Assembly: GCA_016716505.1 (NCBI GenBank)
Contig: JADJWF010000001.1
Span: forward strand, 186,001-250,000
Direction of reading: 5' to 3'
Length of the DNA stretch: 64,000 bases
DNA from: Verrucomicrobiota bacterium
GTDB lineage: Bacteria; Verrucomicrobiota; Verrucomicrobiia; Limisphaerales; J093
The notes under the pieces are model-generated. The model was not told the origin of the DNA, ran no database searches, and worked only from the letters and a program-made list of their open reading frames with translations. Position numbers and translations under genes: made by a program. Below are positions 1 to 9,098 of the stretch, one piece after another (position 1 is the stretch's first letter; each line of letters opens with the position of its first letter).

Positions 1-111
1 ATCACCGACACGCCCCAAGGCATCAAGCTCCAGGCCGAGGGACACGACGTCCGCTATCGCAACATCTGGATCAAGGAACTCGACCTAGCCACGCCGGACA
101 CCGACTTCTGA
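1..111 (+). CDS. C-terminal end of a DUF1080 / 3-keto-disaccharide hydrolase-like protein (partial)
   Basis: Only the last 36 codons and a TGA stop are present; the gene begins outside the window. The tail contains VRYRNIWIKEL, which resembles the last beta strands of DUF1080 (3-keto-glucoside hydrolase) domains, where a peptide of the form V-x-Y/F-R-N-I-x-I closes the jelly-roll. Such proteins are common secreted glycan-processing enzymes in Verrucomicrobiota and Planctomycetota. Too little is present to judge signal peptide or activity. The following 100 bases to the end of the convergent xseA hold nothing I recognise. Confidence 0.6.
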   Translation: MTDTPQGIKLQAEGHDVRYRNIWIKELDLATPDTDF

Positions 112-212
112 GCGGGGTTCACGCCGCTGCGTGATCCGCAGCACCCGGGAACCCAACGGCGACCTCCGCCACCAGCGAACCGCCCGGGTAACGTCGTCGC
201 GCCGGTCGGCGG

Positions 213-1614
213 TCACGAACCTTGATCGGGTTCCGCCACGCTCGTGATTTCCCCGCTCGCGAGCCGCGTCCGCAACCGTTGACCCGCGGTGACCTCGCCT
301 GCCGCGCGGATCACGCGGCCGGTGGCCGCATCCCGCGTGATCGAGTAGCCCCGCGCGAGCACCTGCGCCGGCGACAGCAGACGGAGCCGTTCGCCCAGCA
401 GGGCCAGCCGGTGCGCGCGATCGTCGAATCCACGCCGCGCTGCCTGCACCAGGCGGAGTTGCAGTTGCTGGAGGCCGTTGCGCTGACGGTCCAGTGCGAG
501 CCCGGGCCGCACCCGCTGCCAGGCCGAACGGACCGCCTGCCAACGGAAGCGCCGGGCGTCGAGTCCAGTCCGTGCCGCGCGCATCAGGCTGGCCAGCAGG
601 TCGTCCAGCCGCTGCCAGTGCTCATTCAGCCGGCGCCGCGGGTGCGCGCGGGTCAGGCGGCCGGCCAGTTCGGCAAGGTTTTGCCCCGCACGGTCGAGCC
701 GCGCGCGGGCGAGGGCGGCGAGGCGGAGGGGCGCCTCCTCCACAAATTGCCGGCTCGCGCAAACGCCCTCGGTGAGAATCTCGGCGGCGGCGCTCGGCGT
801 GGCCGCCCGCACGTCCGCCACGAAATCGCAGATCGTGAAGTCAATCTCGTGGCCGACGGCGGACACCACTGGCAGACGCGACGCCGCGACCGCCCGGGCC
901 ACGCTCTCCTCGTTGAACGGCCACAAGTCCTCCAAACTGCCGCCGCCCCGGGTCACCAGGATCACGTCCAGCTTCAGCCGGTCCGCGAGTTCGCTCAGCC
1001 GGCCAATCGCCGCCGCGATTTCAGCGGCGGCGGCCTCGCCCTGAACCCGGCACGGCGCAAGGATGAACCGCAGCGCCGGGTCGCGTCGTTCGCAGACGTG
1101 GAGCACGTCCCGTAGCGCCGCGCCGGTGGGAGAGGTCACGACTCCGACGCAACGCGGAAAGCGCGGCAAGGGGCGCTTGCGCTCCGGCGCGAAGAGCCCT
1201 TCCGCGGCGAGCTTCTGCTTGAGCCGCTCAAAGGCGAGTTGCAGCGCGCCGACGCCCTGCAGCTCGATGGCTTTGACAATCAGTTGGTACTGCCCCCGCG
1301 GCTCATACACGCTGAGCTCGCCCTGCAGCAGCACCTTGCGGCCGTCTTCGAGCAGGTCGCGAAAACCCCGGGCGTCGTTGCGGGAAGAGCACGCAGTTCA
1401 ACTGGGCTGCGGCATCCTTGAGCGTGAAATACGCGTGGCCAGAGGCCTGCAACCGCAGATTCGAAATCTCGCCCGAGACCCAAAGCGGACCGAAGTGTTG
1501 CTCCAGGAGCCGGCGCACCTGCGCGGTCAACTCGGCCACGGTGAGCACCCGGCGCGTTTCGGCGACCGGAAACAACTCGCCAAAATCCCACTGTGAGGAG
1601 CTGGTGCGCGGCAT
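213..1614 (-). CDS. xseA: Exonuclease VII large subunit, interrupted by a one-base frameshift
   Basis: Large subunit of exonuclease VII, which degrades single-stranded DNA in both directions and takes part in repair. The first part (1614 down to about 1385) has the OB-fold nucleic-acid-binding region, with the motif WVSGEISNLR. The remainder (about 1380 down to 213) has the catalytic region with GVVTSPTGAALRD, VTRGGGSLEDLWPFN and VGHEIDFTICDFVAD. The two parts are in different frames. Removing one base from the GGG run at 1382-1384 (CCC on the coding strand) restores LNCVLFRNDARGF running into LLEDGRKVLL and yields about 466 residues, normal for XseA. The start lies 12 bases after the upstream phosphodiesterase gene, suggesting one transcript. 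No xseB is adjacent. The frameshift may be an assembly error or a true recent mutation. Confidence 0.9.
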
Positions 1615-1626
1615 GGCAGGCGCGGG

Positions 1627-2421
1627 CTATTTATGGTCGCCGGGCATCGCCTCCGAAACGCGGGTGATGGAGACCGCGTGACCGTTGCGCGGCTCGATCT
1701 CAACCAGCGCGCCCTGCAGGAGCACGCGGCCGGTGGCCACCTCGAACCGCTGCGGCACGCTCGTGAGAAACCGGCGGATCACCGGCTCAATCTTCCGCCC
1801 CAGCACACTTTCGTGCGGCCCGGTGAACCCGGCGTCAGTGAGGTAGGCGGTGCCACCCGGGAGGATTTGCTCGTCTGCCGTTTGCACATGGGTGTGCGTT
1901 CCGACCACCGCGCTGACCTGTCCGTCCACAAACCGCGCCAGCGCGATCTTCTCCGCCGTGGCCTCGGCGTGGCAGTCCACGAAGATGAGCCGCGTGACCG
2001 GGCGCAGGCGCTCCACTTCGGCCCGCAGCGCGAAGAACGGATTCTCCAAACCCTCCAGGAACGACCGCCCCTGAACGTTGATCACCGCGAGCGGTGGCAG
2101 CCCCGGCTTTTCCACCACCGTGCTCCCGTGACCGGGCGTGTCAGGCGGATAATTCACCGGCCGCAGAAAGCGGGACTCGTTGTGCAGGAGCGTGTTGACC
2201 TCCTTTTGATCCCACAGATGGTCGCCCGAGGTGATGACGTCCACCCCGCCGGCAAAGAGTTCGGCGGCGGTGTTCATGGTAATACCCGCGCCGCCGGCGG
2301 AGTTCTCGCCGTTGGCGATGACGACATCCACTTGGTGCCGCTCGCGCAACTGCGGCACCCAGTACCGCACCGCGCGCCGGCCCGGCTCTCCGACGACATC
2401 CCCGACGAACAAGATCTTCAT
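1627..2421 (-). CDS. YmdB/TIGR00282-family metallophosphoesterase (cyclic-nucleotide phosphodiesterase)
   Basis: A 264-residue protein of the YmdB family, dimetal phosphoesterases that in Bacillus hydrolyse 2',3'-cyclic nucleotides. Visible metal-site motifs are GDVVGEPGR at the N-terminus, IANGENSAGG near residue 40, TSGDHLWDQKE, VDCHAEATAEK and VGTHTHVQTAD. Length and motif order match the family. It has no signal peptide and should be cytoplasmic. It lies directly upstream of xseA, with a 12-base gap, so the two are probably cotranscribed. The physiological substrate is not settled for most members. Confidence 0.88.
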   Translation of the reverse strand: MKILFVGDVVGEPGRRAVRYWVPQLRERHQVDVVIANGENSAGGAGITMNTAAELFAGGVDVITSGDHLWDQKEVNTLLHNESRFLRPVNYPPDTPGHGSTVVEKPGLPPLAVINVQGRSFLEGLENPFFALRAEVERLRPVTRLIFVDCHAEATAEKIALARFVDGQVSAVVGTHTHVQTADEQILPGGTAYLTDAGFTGPHESVLGRKIEPVIRRFLTSVPQRFEVATGRVLLQGALVEIEPRNGHAVSITRVSEAMPGDHK

Positions 2422-2655
2422 GCGCCGAAGCTAGGGAGCGAGCGCCGGGAAACAAGCCTGCGGTGCCCGAACCGGGGCAAAACAACGACCGCCTGGGATG
2501 CCACGGACAGTTTCTCGCCGATCCCGGGCAGGCCCGCGGTCAAGAGGGAATGCAGGCTGCCCCGGATGGGCGCAGCAGCAGCGCGAGGTCGTTACCCGGC
2601 TGGACAGGCAAGGGGATTGACTCAGCGGGCGAGGCCCCTAGAGTGCCCCGCGGTT

Positions 2656-2729
<74 letters not shown>

Positions 2730-2733
2730 TTGT

Positions 2734-2827
<94 letters not shown>

Positions 2828-2918
2828 CCCGTTCCCCTCCCCGGCGGCTCGACGGCGAATTCGCCCGCGAACCGCAACAAGGCTCAAAGGATGACCTGCC
2901 CGCTCTCTCTGGTCGGCG

Positions 2919-3017
2919 GCTGCCAACCAATATGGGTCGGCCTCCCTCGCCGCAGCCTCTCACGAGGGCCGGGCCTTGCCGGCGGGCGTCGCCTCACCCC
3001 AATCGCCGGTTGGCAGC
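2919..3017. repeat. 10-bp inverted repeat enclosing a structured leader, upstream of dnaG
   Basis: GCTGCCAACC at 2919-2928 is exactly complementary to GGTTGGCAGC at 3008-3017. The 79-base interior is very GC-rich and has a further CCCTCG/CGAGGG complement. It lies between the tRNA pair and the dnaG start at 3071, so it could fold in the dnaG 5' leader, or be a dispersed repeat. No function can be assigned. Confidence 0.4.
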
Positions 3018-3070
3018 ACGGGGCCGGAGACCTAGTTTGACGGGGCCGCCTGACGACAGCGGACGGACAC

Positions 3071-4969
3071 ATGGCCGGAACCATTCCCCCTCACGTCATC
3101 GAGCAGATTCGCGCCGCGAGTGACATCGTGGACGTGATCGGCTCGTACCTGCCCCTGAAGCGCGCAGGCGGAAACTTCCTCGCGCTCTGCCCGTTTCATC
3201 GGGAGAAGACGCCCAGTTTCAACGTCAGCCCTTCGCGGCAGATCTTTCACTGCTTCGGCTGTCACAAGGGCGGGGACGTTTTCCGTTTTGTCCAGGACTA
3301 CGAGAACATCACCTTCATCGAAGCGGTGCGCCGACTGGCGGAGCGCGCGCGGATTCCGCTGGAGTTTGAGCCATCGCCTGGCGCGTCGCAGACCCGCTTC
3401 CTCAAGGAGACGCTGTTCACGATTCACGAACAGATTTGCCAGCGCTGGCAGACGGCCCTCAAGGGGGAAGCGGGCATGGTCGCGCGCGACTATCTCCAGC
3501 GGCGCGGCGTCAGTGATGAGGCGGTGAGGCTGTTCCGGCTCGGCTATGCCCCGGACGCGTGGGACGACACCGTCGGCTGGGCGAAGTCGAAGGGCCACGA
3601 CCTGGAGATCATGACGCAGGCGGGGCTGATCGTCCGAAAAGAACCGGAGGGCGGTGGCCCGGCCCACTATTACGACCGGTTCCGCGGGCGGCTGATGTTC
3701 CCGATTTGCGATGAGCAGGGGCGGGTGATCGCCTTCAGCGGCCGGATCCTCCAGGGCGACGAAAAGACCGCCAAGTACATCAACTCACCCGAGACGCCCA
3801 TCTTCACCAAGGGCCGGGTGATGTTCGGCCTCGACAAGTCCAAGCGCGCGATCCTCGACGCAGGTTTCGCCATCATCTGCGAGGGCCAGCTCGACCTGAT
3901 CGCCTGCTATATGGCGGACGTGAAGAATGTTGTCGCGCCCCAAGGCACGGCGCTGACCGGCGATCATTGCCGCATCCTCAAGCGCTACGTGAACGAGGTG
4001 GTGTTGTGCTTCGACTCGGACACGGCCGGGCAGAACGCAGCGCTGCGTTCGCTCGACGATCTCATCGCGTCGGGGCTGGCGATTCGTGTGGCCACCGTGC
4101 CCGCCCCGGACGATCCCGACAGCTTCATCAAAGCCAGGGGCGGCCATGCCTTTCGCGAACTGGTGGCGGGGGCGAGAGGCTTCTTCGATTACCTGCTCGA
4201 TCGCCTGAGCTCGGAGAACGACCTGCGGACCGATCGCGGCCGCAACGCGGTGGTGGCGGGCATGGCCGACGCACTGCTCAAAACGGGCAACGCGGTCCTC
4301 ACCGACACCTACGCGCAGAAGACAGCCCAGCGGCTGGGTGTCAGCGTGGACGCGCTGCGGGCCGAGTTCAAACGCGCCAGCCGGGCACCGCGAACGGTGG
4401 TCCGGGACGCCGCCACGAACGTGCCGCCTGATTCGATCGAATCTCCGCCACCACCTTCGGTGGCGGAGTCCTGGCTCCTCAAACTGCTGCTCCTGGATTC
4501 GCCGGCTCGCGTTCCCGAGAACAGGGAGGCCGGTACGACCAAAGAGCGCCCTGAGGAGGTGGAACCCGATGCGGAAGCCCTCGTTGCGTGGGCCATGGAC
4601 CATCTGGACCTGGAGTGGATTCAACACGACACGGTGCGGCGTTTGATCGCCCAGCGCTTTGAAGCGCAACGGGCCGGGACTTGGCGCGGCGTTGCCGCGT
4701 GGCTCACCGAGCTGGCCGACGATCCAGCCGCCCAGCGACTCGTCACCGAACAGGTGGCTGAGGGGCGGCCGGTGAAGCATCGCCAGACCCAGCTTGTGGA
4801 TGTCACGCGCCGGTTGCGGGACGCGGCCATTGACCGCGAACTGCTCGCGCTCGAAGGACAACTTCGAGCGGCGGAAGCAGGGGGAGGCGGGGCCGGACTG
4901 GAACTGCTCGCCGCGCAACAGCGGCTCCGGCTGGCCAAGCGCGAGCCGCTGCGGCCGATCATCGAGTAG
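3071..4969 (+). CDS. dnaG: DNA primase
   Basis: Synthesises RNA primers at replication forks. The protein has 632 residues, normal for DnaG. The N-terminal zinc-binding domain shows C40, H43, C61 and C64 in LCPFHREKTPSF and FHCFGCHKGGD. The RNA polymerase domain follows, with YDRFRGRLMFPI and GRVIAFSGR. The TOPRIM core has the catalytic glutamate E271 in CEGQLDLIA and the D315-S-D317 metal site in CFDSDTAGQ. The C-terminal third is poorly conserved and should hold the helicase-binding domain. No rpsU or rpoD flanks it, unlike the enterobacterial macromolecular synthesis operon. The ATG at 3071 places MAGTIP just before the conserved IEQIRAASDIVDVIG. Confidence 0.97.
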   Translation: MAGTIPPHVIEQIRAASDIVDVIGSYLPLKRAGGNFLALCPFHREKTPSFNVSPSRQIFHCFGCHKGGDVFRFVQDYENITFIEAVRRLAERARIPLEFEPSPGASQTRFLKETLFTIHEQICQRWQTALKGEAGMVARDYLQRRGVSDEAVRLFRLGYAPDAWDDTVGWAKSKGHDLEIMTQAGLIVRKEPEGGGPAHYYDRFRGRLMFPICDEQGRVIAFSGRILQGDEKTAKYINSPETPIFTKGRVMFGLDKSKRAILDAGFAIICEGQLDLIACYMADVKNVVAPQGTALTGDHCRILKRYVNEVVLCFDSDTAGQNAALRSLDDLIASGLAIRVATVPAPDDPDSFIKARGGHAFRELVAGARGFFDYLLDRLSSENDLRTDRGRNAVVAGMADALLKTGNAVLTDTYAQKTAQRLGVSVDALRAEFKRASRAPRTVVRDAATNVPPDSIESPPPPSVAESWLLKLLLLDSPARVPENREAGTTKERPEEVEPDAEALVAWAMDHLDLEWIQHDTVRRLIAQRFEAQRAGTWRGVAAWLTELADDPAAQRLVTEQVAEGRPVKHRQTQLVDVTRRLRDAAIDRELLALEGQLRAAEAGGGGAGLELLAAQQRLRLAKREPLRPIIE

Positions 4970-5079
4970 CCAGGGTTGGCGGCGAGGTCTGCGGCCGGGG
5001 TTCCGCATTGGTAAGCCGCGACCGCCTCGATTCAGGCAAACAGCTCCCGAACGAACCGACACCCAGCCCTTAAAGCCAA

Positions 5080-5107
5080 AACGCCGTTCCCTTTCGGGAA
5101 CGGCGTT
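5080..5107 (-). terminator. Rho-independent terminator for the PEP-CTERM gene at 5127-5663
   Basis: Perfect 12-bp stem: AACGCCGTTCCC at 5080-5091 pairs with GGGAACGGCGTT at 5096-5107 around the loop TTTC. Read on the minus strand it is followed by TTTTGGCTTT, a usable U-tract, and it lies 19 bases past the stop of the PEP-CTERM gene. On the plus strand there is no T-run after it. Confidence 0.8.
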
Positions 5108-5126
5108 GTGAGAGATCAGCCGAAGC

Positions 5127-5663
5127 TTACTTGCGGCGGAAGAACAACAGGGAAGCAGCGCCCAACAGACCCAGAGCGATCGTGGAAGGCTCGGGAATCA
5201 GGGAGAAGCCCTTGAAGTTCACCAAGTTGTCGGGCACCGCCGGGGGTTCGCCGTGGCCGCCGGTCGTGATGGCGAACACTTCAGATTTGCCCGCTTTGCC
5301 CGCTGCCAACGCAGCGTCAAAGGAGCTGAAACTGGAGTCCCAAGCCCACAGTTGGGCGAAGCCCGAGCCGCCCAGTGCGATGCCGGGGACAGCAATCGGG
5401 TTCGGCGTACCGCGCCAATAGCCCGCGCCACTCCCGGTCAGGAACGGAGAGACATTCCCGATCGGAGCCAGCGAAGCCTCGGTCGCACCCGCGTACAACT
5501 GGCCGACGTAGGTGGGACCTGTCAACTTGGTCACGCCGTCCGATTCCGTGACGACTTGGGATGATCCGACGGCACTGGGCGTCGTACTGAGGTTCAAAGT
5601 GCCTTGAGCCATCGCTCCGGCACACGCAATGACCGCAACTGCGGCGAGTATGTTTTTCTTCAT
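5127..5663 (-). CDS. PEP-CTERM sorting-domain exported protein
   Basis: A 178-residue secreted protein with an N-terminal signal peptide (MKKNILAAVAVIACAGAMAQ) and a C-terminal sorting tripartite signal: the motif PEPST, a hydrophobic helix, and the basic end FFRRK. PEP-CTERM proteins are processed by an exosortase and anchored or released at the cell surface; no exosortase lies in this window. The central region is rich in Gly, Ser and Thr and has no domain I recognise. It is followed by a strong terminator, so it seems to be a single-gene unit. Confidence 0.85.
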   Translation of the reverse strand: MKKNILAAVAVIACAGAMAQGTLNLSTTPSAVGSSQVVTESDGVTKLTGPTYVGQLYAGATEASLAPIGNVSPFLTGSGAGYWRGTPNPIAVPGIALGGSGFAQLWAWDSSFSSFDAALAAGKAGKSEVFAITTGGHGEPPAVPDNLVNFKGFSLIPEPSTIALGLLGAASLLFFRRK

Positions 5664-5726
5664 ATTTGGGTTTTTACTGACTTGAGGTACTGGGTTGCTA
5701 GCACTCAGATCAAGCGGACAAGAGCA

Positions 5727-6350
5727 TCAATTGTTGACGCTGAACGTCCGGGTCCACGTGGCGGCAGCCGCCTTCTTGACGAAGAAGCCCTGCCCCACGG
5801 CCGGAGACGGAGTTTGGTCCCAAGCGCCGAACTCGTAGGTGAAGATCGAGTAGCTCTGGCTCGGGCAATTGAAGAAGTACACCACGTCACCGTCCGCCGC
5901 TGGGAATCCAAGCACCGTATCCAACGCTCCGGACTGGGGAACCTTGGAGGAGACGAGCTGGAAGCCCGCCACCAGCGGGGTGGTCAGCGTGCCCTGGGGC
6001 ACCTCGCCGACAAAGGTGACCTTTGTGGCGGACGGCACCTTCACGAACGCCGCTTCGCCCGGGGCGAGGGTCTCGTCGGGACGCTCCCATGCGCCAAACT
6101 CGAAGGTGTTGATGGTGTACGCGCCGTTGACGAACTTGTACACGGCCGTCCCGTCCGGAACGCCCGAGAGCAGCTTGCCGACGGTGTTATTGCCTTGGCC
6201 CGCGTCCAACTGGTTCGCGATGATCGAGAAACCAGGGCAGAGGTCCACGTTGATGTAGCCAACCGCGTTGACCGAGTACACTTGGGCCATCGAGGTCAAA
6301 GCCCCGGCGGCACCCAGCGCAGCCGTGATGACTAACGTTTTTGTTCTCAT
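5727..6350 (-). CDS. Small secreted protein of unknown function (YSVNAVGYINV type)
   Basis: The start was placed at the ATG at 6350, giving 207 residues beginning MRTKTLVITAALGAAG, a good signal peptide ending at SMAQ; a longer reading from 6434 adds 28 residues that do not look coding. The mature protein starts VYSVNAVGYINV, a motif I associate with secreted Verrucomicrobiota proteins of unknown role. Two related halves can be seen, each ending in FEFGAW or YEFGAW followed by a P-x-x-GF/A-FVK-like segment, suggesting an internal duplication. No catalytic motif is visible. It lies upstream of the PEP-CTERM gene on the same strand. Confidence 0.65.
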   Translation of the reverse strand: MRTKTLVITAALGAAGALTSMAQVYSVNAVGYINVDLCPGFSIIANQLDAGQGNNTVGKLLSGVPDGTAVYKFVNGAYTINTFEFGAWERPDETLAPGEAAFVKVPSATKVTFVGEVPQGTLTTPLVAGFQLVSSKVPQSGALDTVLGFPAADGDVVYFFNCPSQSYSIFTYEFGAWDQTPSPAVGQGFFVKKAAAATWTRTFSVNN

Positions 6351-6918
6351 GATGTGTTTGTTGTTTCCGTGTGCGCCACTAAGGTGCCAGACCCTTCCGA
6401 CGGTTGTCAAAGGCAAAAATTTGCGCGGAAACAACCGGTAGTGTTCGTCTACGGTCAGTTGGGGAGATCGAGGCGGGATGGGTTTGAGGTGGAATCAAAG
6501 TTTGGTTTTCTACCGGGCGTTCCGTGCTGGCGGCCGGGCGCGGAGTGGGGAAGGGCCAGCCGTTGGAGGGGGCGAAGAGGGCCAGCGGGGTGGTGTGTTT
6601 GTCGGTGAGGCGTAGGCGGGTCGAGCCGCGGGCCTGGTTCCGGCGCGCGCGGCCGGGGTAATGGAAGCTCTGGTGGACAGGAGAGTGGCGGACCGGACCT
6701 TACCGCTTGTTGGGCTCGGCGACGCGGGCGAGGCCGTTTTTCAGCACGGCTTCCGATTTGCGCCGGGTGGCGCGCCGCCGGAATCAGGGGCGGGCACGGT
6801 GGCCATCAGGTCGAGGACGGCAGGGAGTCCGGGGTGGGCTTTGGGGGACCGACCCGACCTCGCCAACGCCAAGCCCACCGTCGCGCTCCAATACCCGCGG
6901 GACTTTCCAACCACCCGA
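6351..6918. other. 568-base stretch without a recognisable gene
   Basis: The first 50-100 bases should hold the promoter of the secreted-protein gene reading left. The rest is GC-rich and open in several frames, but no frame gives a protein I recognise. A minus-strand frame around 6500-6620 (with TDKHTTPLALFAPSNGWPF) looks faintly coding and might be an eroded gene remnant, but it has no start or family match that I can name. No clear terminator or repeat was seen. Confidence 0.4.
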
Positions 6919-7347
6919 TCAGATTGCCAGCAGCTCCTCGGCCGAGACTTGGCGAAGGTTCGCCTTCCGGACAAGGCGACGACATCGCTCCAAGTCGTCG
7001 GCCTCGATCAACAGCACCGCGCGTCGCTGGGCCACGAATCCAGACGCGTTCTCCACGTTGATGCCTTCGCCGGCGAGGCACTCGGCGACCAGGTTCAAGC
7101 CACCCGGGCGATCCTCAACTTCAATCGCGAGGACCTCAACTTGCGACACGGCGATGCCGTGCTGCCGGAGGGCTTCGTAAGCGAGGCTGTGTTTGTCCAC
7201 CAACAGCTTGATGACCCCGAACGATTCGGTCGAAGAGATGGTTACCCACAAGATGTTCACGCCGAGGTCCGCCAGAACCCGCGTGATTCGCGCGAGCTGC
7301 CCGATCTTGTTCTCGGCGAAGGTGGCCAGGAGTTTTACGGCACTCAT
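6919..7347 (-). CDS. Tandem ACT-domain protein (amino-acid-binding regulator)
   Basis: A 142-residue protein from the ATG at 7347, starting MSAVKLLATFAENKIG. It consists of two ACT domains: residues about 4-65 (GQLARITRVLADLGVNILW) and about 72-138 (DRPGGLNLVAECLAGEGIN). ACT domains bind amino acids and regulate metabolic enzymes; stand-alone tandem ACT proteins of this size exist in many bacteria and their target is usually unknown. There is no enzyme domain. The next gene, nadK, lies 121 bases upstream on the same strand. A start at 7392 is possible but adds an unconserved peptide. Confidence 0.8.
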   Translation of the reverse strand: MSAVKLLATFAENKIGQLARITRVLADLGVNILWVTISSTESFGVIKLLVDKHSLAYEALRQHGIAVSQVEVLAIEVEDRPGGLNLVAECLAGEGINVENASGFVAQRRAVLLIEADDLERCRRLVRKANLRQVSAEELLAI

Positions 7348-7468
7348 GAGTGGAAGCGCGGAAGGTCTGGGGTTCCGGCGCCCGAAAGTCAACTGCCCGT
7401 TGTGATGGTGCCGGCCACCATCCTGAGTTGCGGTCCCGTGGCCGCCGCCGGCACAGTGCGCCCGAACG

Positions 7469-8356
7469 TTACACCGCCGAGCCGCTCCAGTTGAGTTTGG
7501 TGCGGAGGGTGTCGAAGAACGAGGTGCCCGGAAGCCGAACCAGCGGTGCCACGAATCGGCTCCGACAGAAGCGCATCACCTCGCCGGGGTGCAGCGCGAT
7601 GGGCGTCTGACCGTCGGCGGCCAGAAATGTTTCCACCCGCTCGCTCAGCAACCGGACTTCGACAACCGAGCGCAAGCTCACGATCACCGATCGGCTGGAC
7701 AGCGTGTGGGGACAGATCGGCGTCAGCGCAAAGACCTCCGCTTGGGGGCTGACCACCGCACCCCCGGCCGCCAGCGAGTAGGCCGTCGAGCCGGTGGGCG
7801 AACTCACGATCAGGCCATCGCCGCGGTAGCTGGTCAGCAGTTCGCCGTCCACGCGCACTTCGAGCTCGATCATCCGCGGCACGGTTCCCCGGCTGATGAC
7901 AAAATCGTTCAGGGCCAGTTCGCGTTTGGACGGGGCATCGGACGGAGGGGTTCCCCGCACCCGGGCTTCGATGAGCGGACGCTCATCCAACAGGCATTCT
8001 CCCCGCCAGGCCGTTTCGAGCGTGGCCGGAAGCTCGCGTAAGTTGCAGGCCGTCAGGAATCCCAGCGTGCCCAAATTGACGCCAAGAATCGGGGTGCCGC
8101 TGCCAGCGGCGTTGCGGGCCACGCGGAGAATTGTCCCATCGCCGCCGAAGACCAGCAGGAGGTCACACTCCTTGCCGAGGGCGGTGTCCGACGGCAGTTC
8201 GGAAACCGGGAGCCCGCCCTGGTGCGCGGTGGCGCTGTCCGCCACGACCTCCCTCCCCGCGACAGTCACGAGTCGCAAGGCCCGGCGCAACGCGGCCCGC
8301 CCGGAGGGTTTGTCCGGGTTGGCGATCAGACCCACTCGGCGAATGGGATCAACCAA
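7469..8356 (-). CDS. nadK: NAD kinase
   Basis: Phosphorylates NAD to NADP, the cell's source of NADPH. Diagnostic motifs are VFGGDGTILR (the GGDG loop with catalytic Asp), GVNLGTLGFLT, LNDFVISRG and SPTGSTAYSLAAGGAVVSP. The chosen start is the TTG at 8356, giving 295 residues and VGLIANPDKPSG near the N-terminus as in other NadK; GTG at 8335 is an alternative. The start overlaps the last codons of tlyA, so the gene is translationally coupled to it. A tlyA-nadK neighbourhood is common in bacteria. A reading from 8473 would add 39 residues inside tlyA and is unlikely. Confidence 0.93.
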   Translation of the reverse strand: MVDPIRRVGLIANPDKPSGRAALRRALRLVTVAGREVVADSATAHQGGLPVSELPSDTALGKECDLLLVFGGDGTILRVARNAAGSGTPILGVNLGTLGFLTACNLRELPATLETAWRGECLLDERPLIEARVRGTPPSDAPSKRELALNDFVISRGTVPRMIELEVRVDGELLTSYRGDGLIVSSPTGSTAYSLAAGGAVVSPQAEVFALTPICPHTLSSRSVIVSLRSVVEVRLLSERVETFLAADGQTPIALHPGEVMRFCRSRFVAPLVRLPGTSFFDTLRTKLNWSGSAV

Positions 8357-9098
8357 TCTTTTCAAGCAGCACGAGAAATTCTTTGTTTCCGGCCGGGCCA
8401 AGGAGCGGGGATTCCACCACCCCGCTCCAGCGCAACGCCGGTTGCTCTCGCACAAAGGCGGCCAGTTCCGCAAGCACGCGCTCGTGAATCAGCGGGTCGG
8501 TAATCACGCCAGCGCCCCGGTCCACCTCGGCCTTGCCCGCCTCGAACTGGGGTTTTACCAGCGCGATGATCCGGCCGCCGGGGCGGACCAGGCCCGCGGC
8601 CGGGGGAAGCAGCAGCCTCAGCGAGATGAACGAGCAATCCACGGTGACGAGGTCCGCCGGCGCGAAGCCGGCCGGCATTCGGTCCGGCGAGAGCTGCCGC
8701 GCGTTGGTCCGCTCCATGACCACGACGCGCGGGTCCTGGCGTAGTTTCCAGGCGAGTTGCCCCTGACCAACATCAACCGCGTACACCCGCTCCGCGCCGT
8801 GCTGCAGCAGGCAGTCGGTGAACCCTCCGGTCGAGGCGCCCAGGTCCACCGCGATTCGCCCGGCAACGTCCACGCGGAAATGGACCAACGCATGTTCGAG
8901 TTTGTGCCCGCCACGACTGACAAAGCGTTCCGGCGCCGCCAGACCGACCTCGTCACCCTCCGTCACGGACTCGCTGGGCTTGCGAGCCGGTTGGCCGTTG
9001 ACCGTCACGCGACCCGCCATGATGGCGCGTTGGGCTTGCTCGCGGGAGGGACAAAGACCGCGGGTGACGAGCGCGATGTCCAGTCGGGAGCGCGTCAT
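8349..9098 (-). CDS. tlyA: TlyA-family 23S/16S rRNA 2'-O-ribose methyltransferase
   Basis: A 249-residue protein with an N-terminal S4 RNA-binding domain (residues about 3-60, MTRSRLDIALVTRGLC and AGRVTVNGQPARKP) followed by an FtsJ-like SAM methyltransferase domain. The latter shows FVSRGGHKLEHAL, the SAM motif VDLGASTGGFTDCLLQHGA, VTVDCSFISL and ALVKPQFEAG, with the K-D-K type catalytic residues. TlyA proteins methylate ribose in rRNA. Its start overlaps the stop of the PQQ-propeller gene by an ATGA, and its end overlaps nadK. Confidence 0.93.
   Translation of the reverse strand: MTRSRLDIALVTRGLCPSREQAQRAIMAGRVTVNGQPARKPSESVTEGDEVGLAAPERFVSRGGHKLEHALVHFRVDVAGRIAVDLGASTGGFTDCLLQHGAERVYAVDVGQGQLAWKLRQDPRVVVMERTNARQLSPDRMPAGFAPADLVTVDCSFISLRLLLPPAAGLVRPGGRIIALVKPQFEAGKAEVDRGAGVITDPLIHERVLAELAAFVREQPALRWSGVVESPLLGPAGNKEFLVLLEKIG

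Noticed and set aside
6440..6918. A protein gene in the gap before the ACT-domain gene
   Set aside because: Some frames are open but none shows a motif, signal or plausible start, so only a possible eroded remnant is noted.
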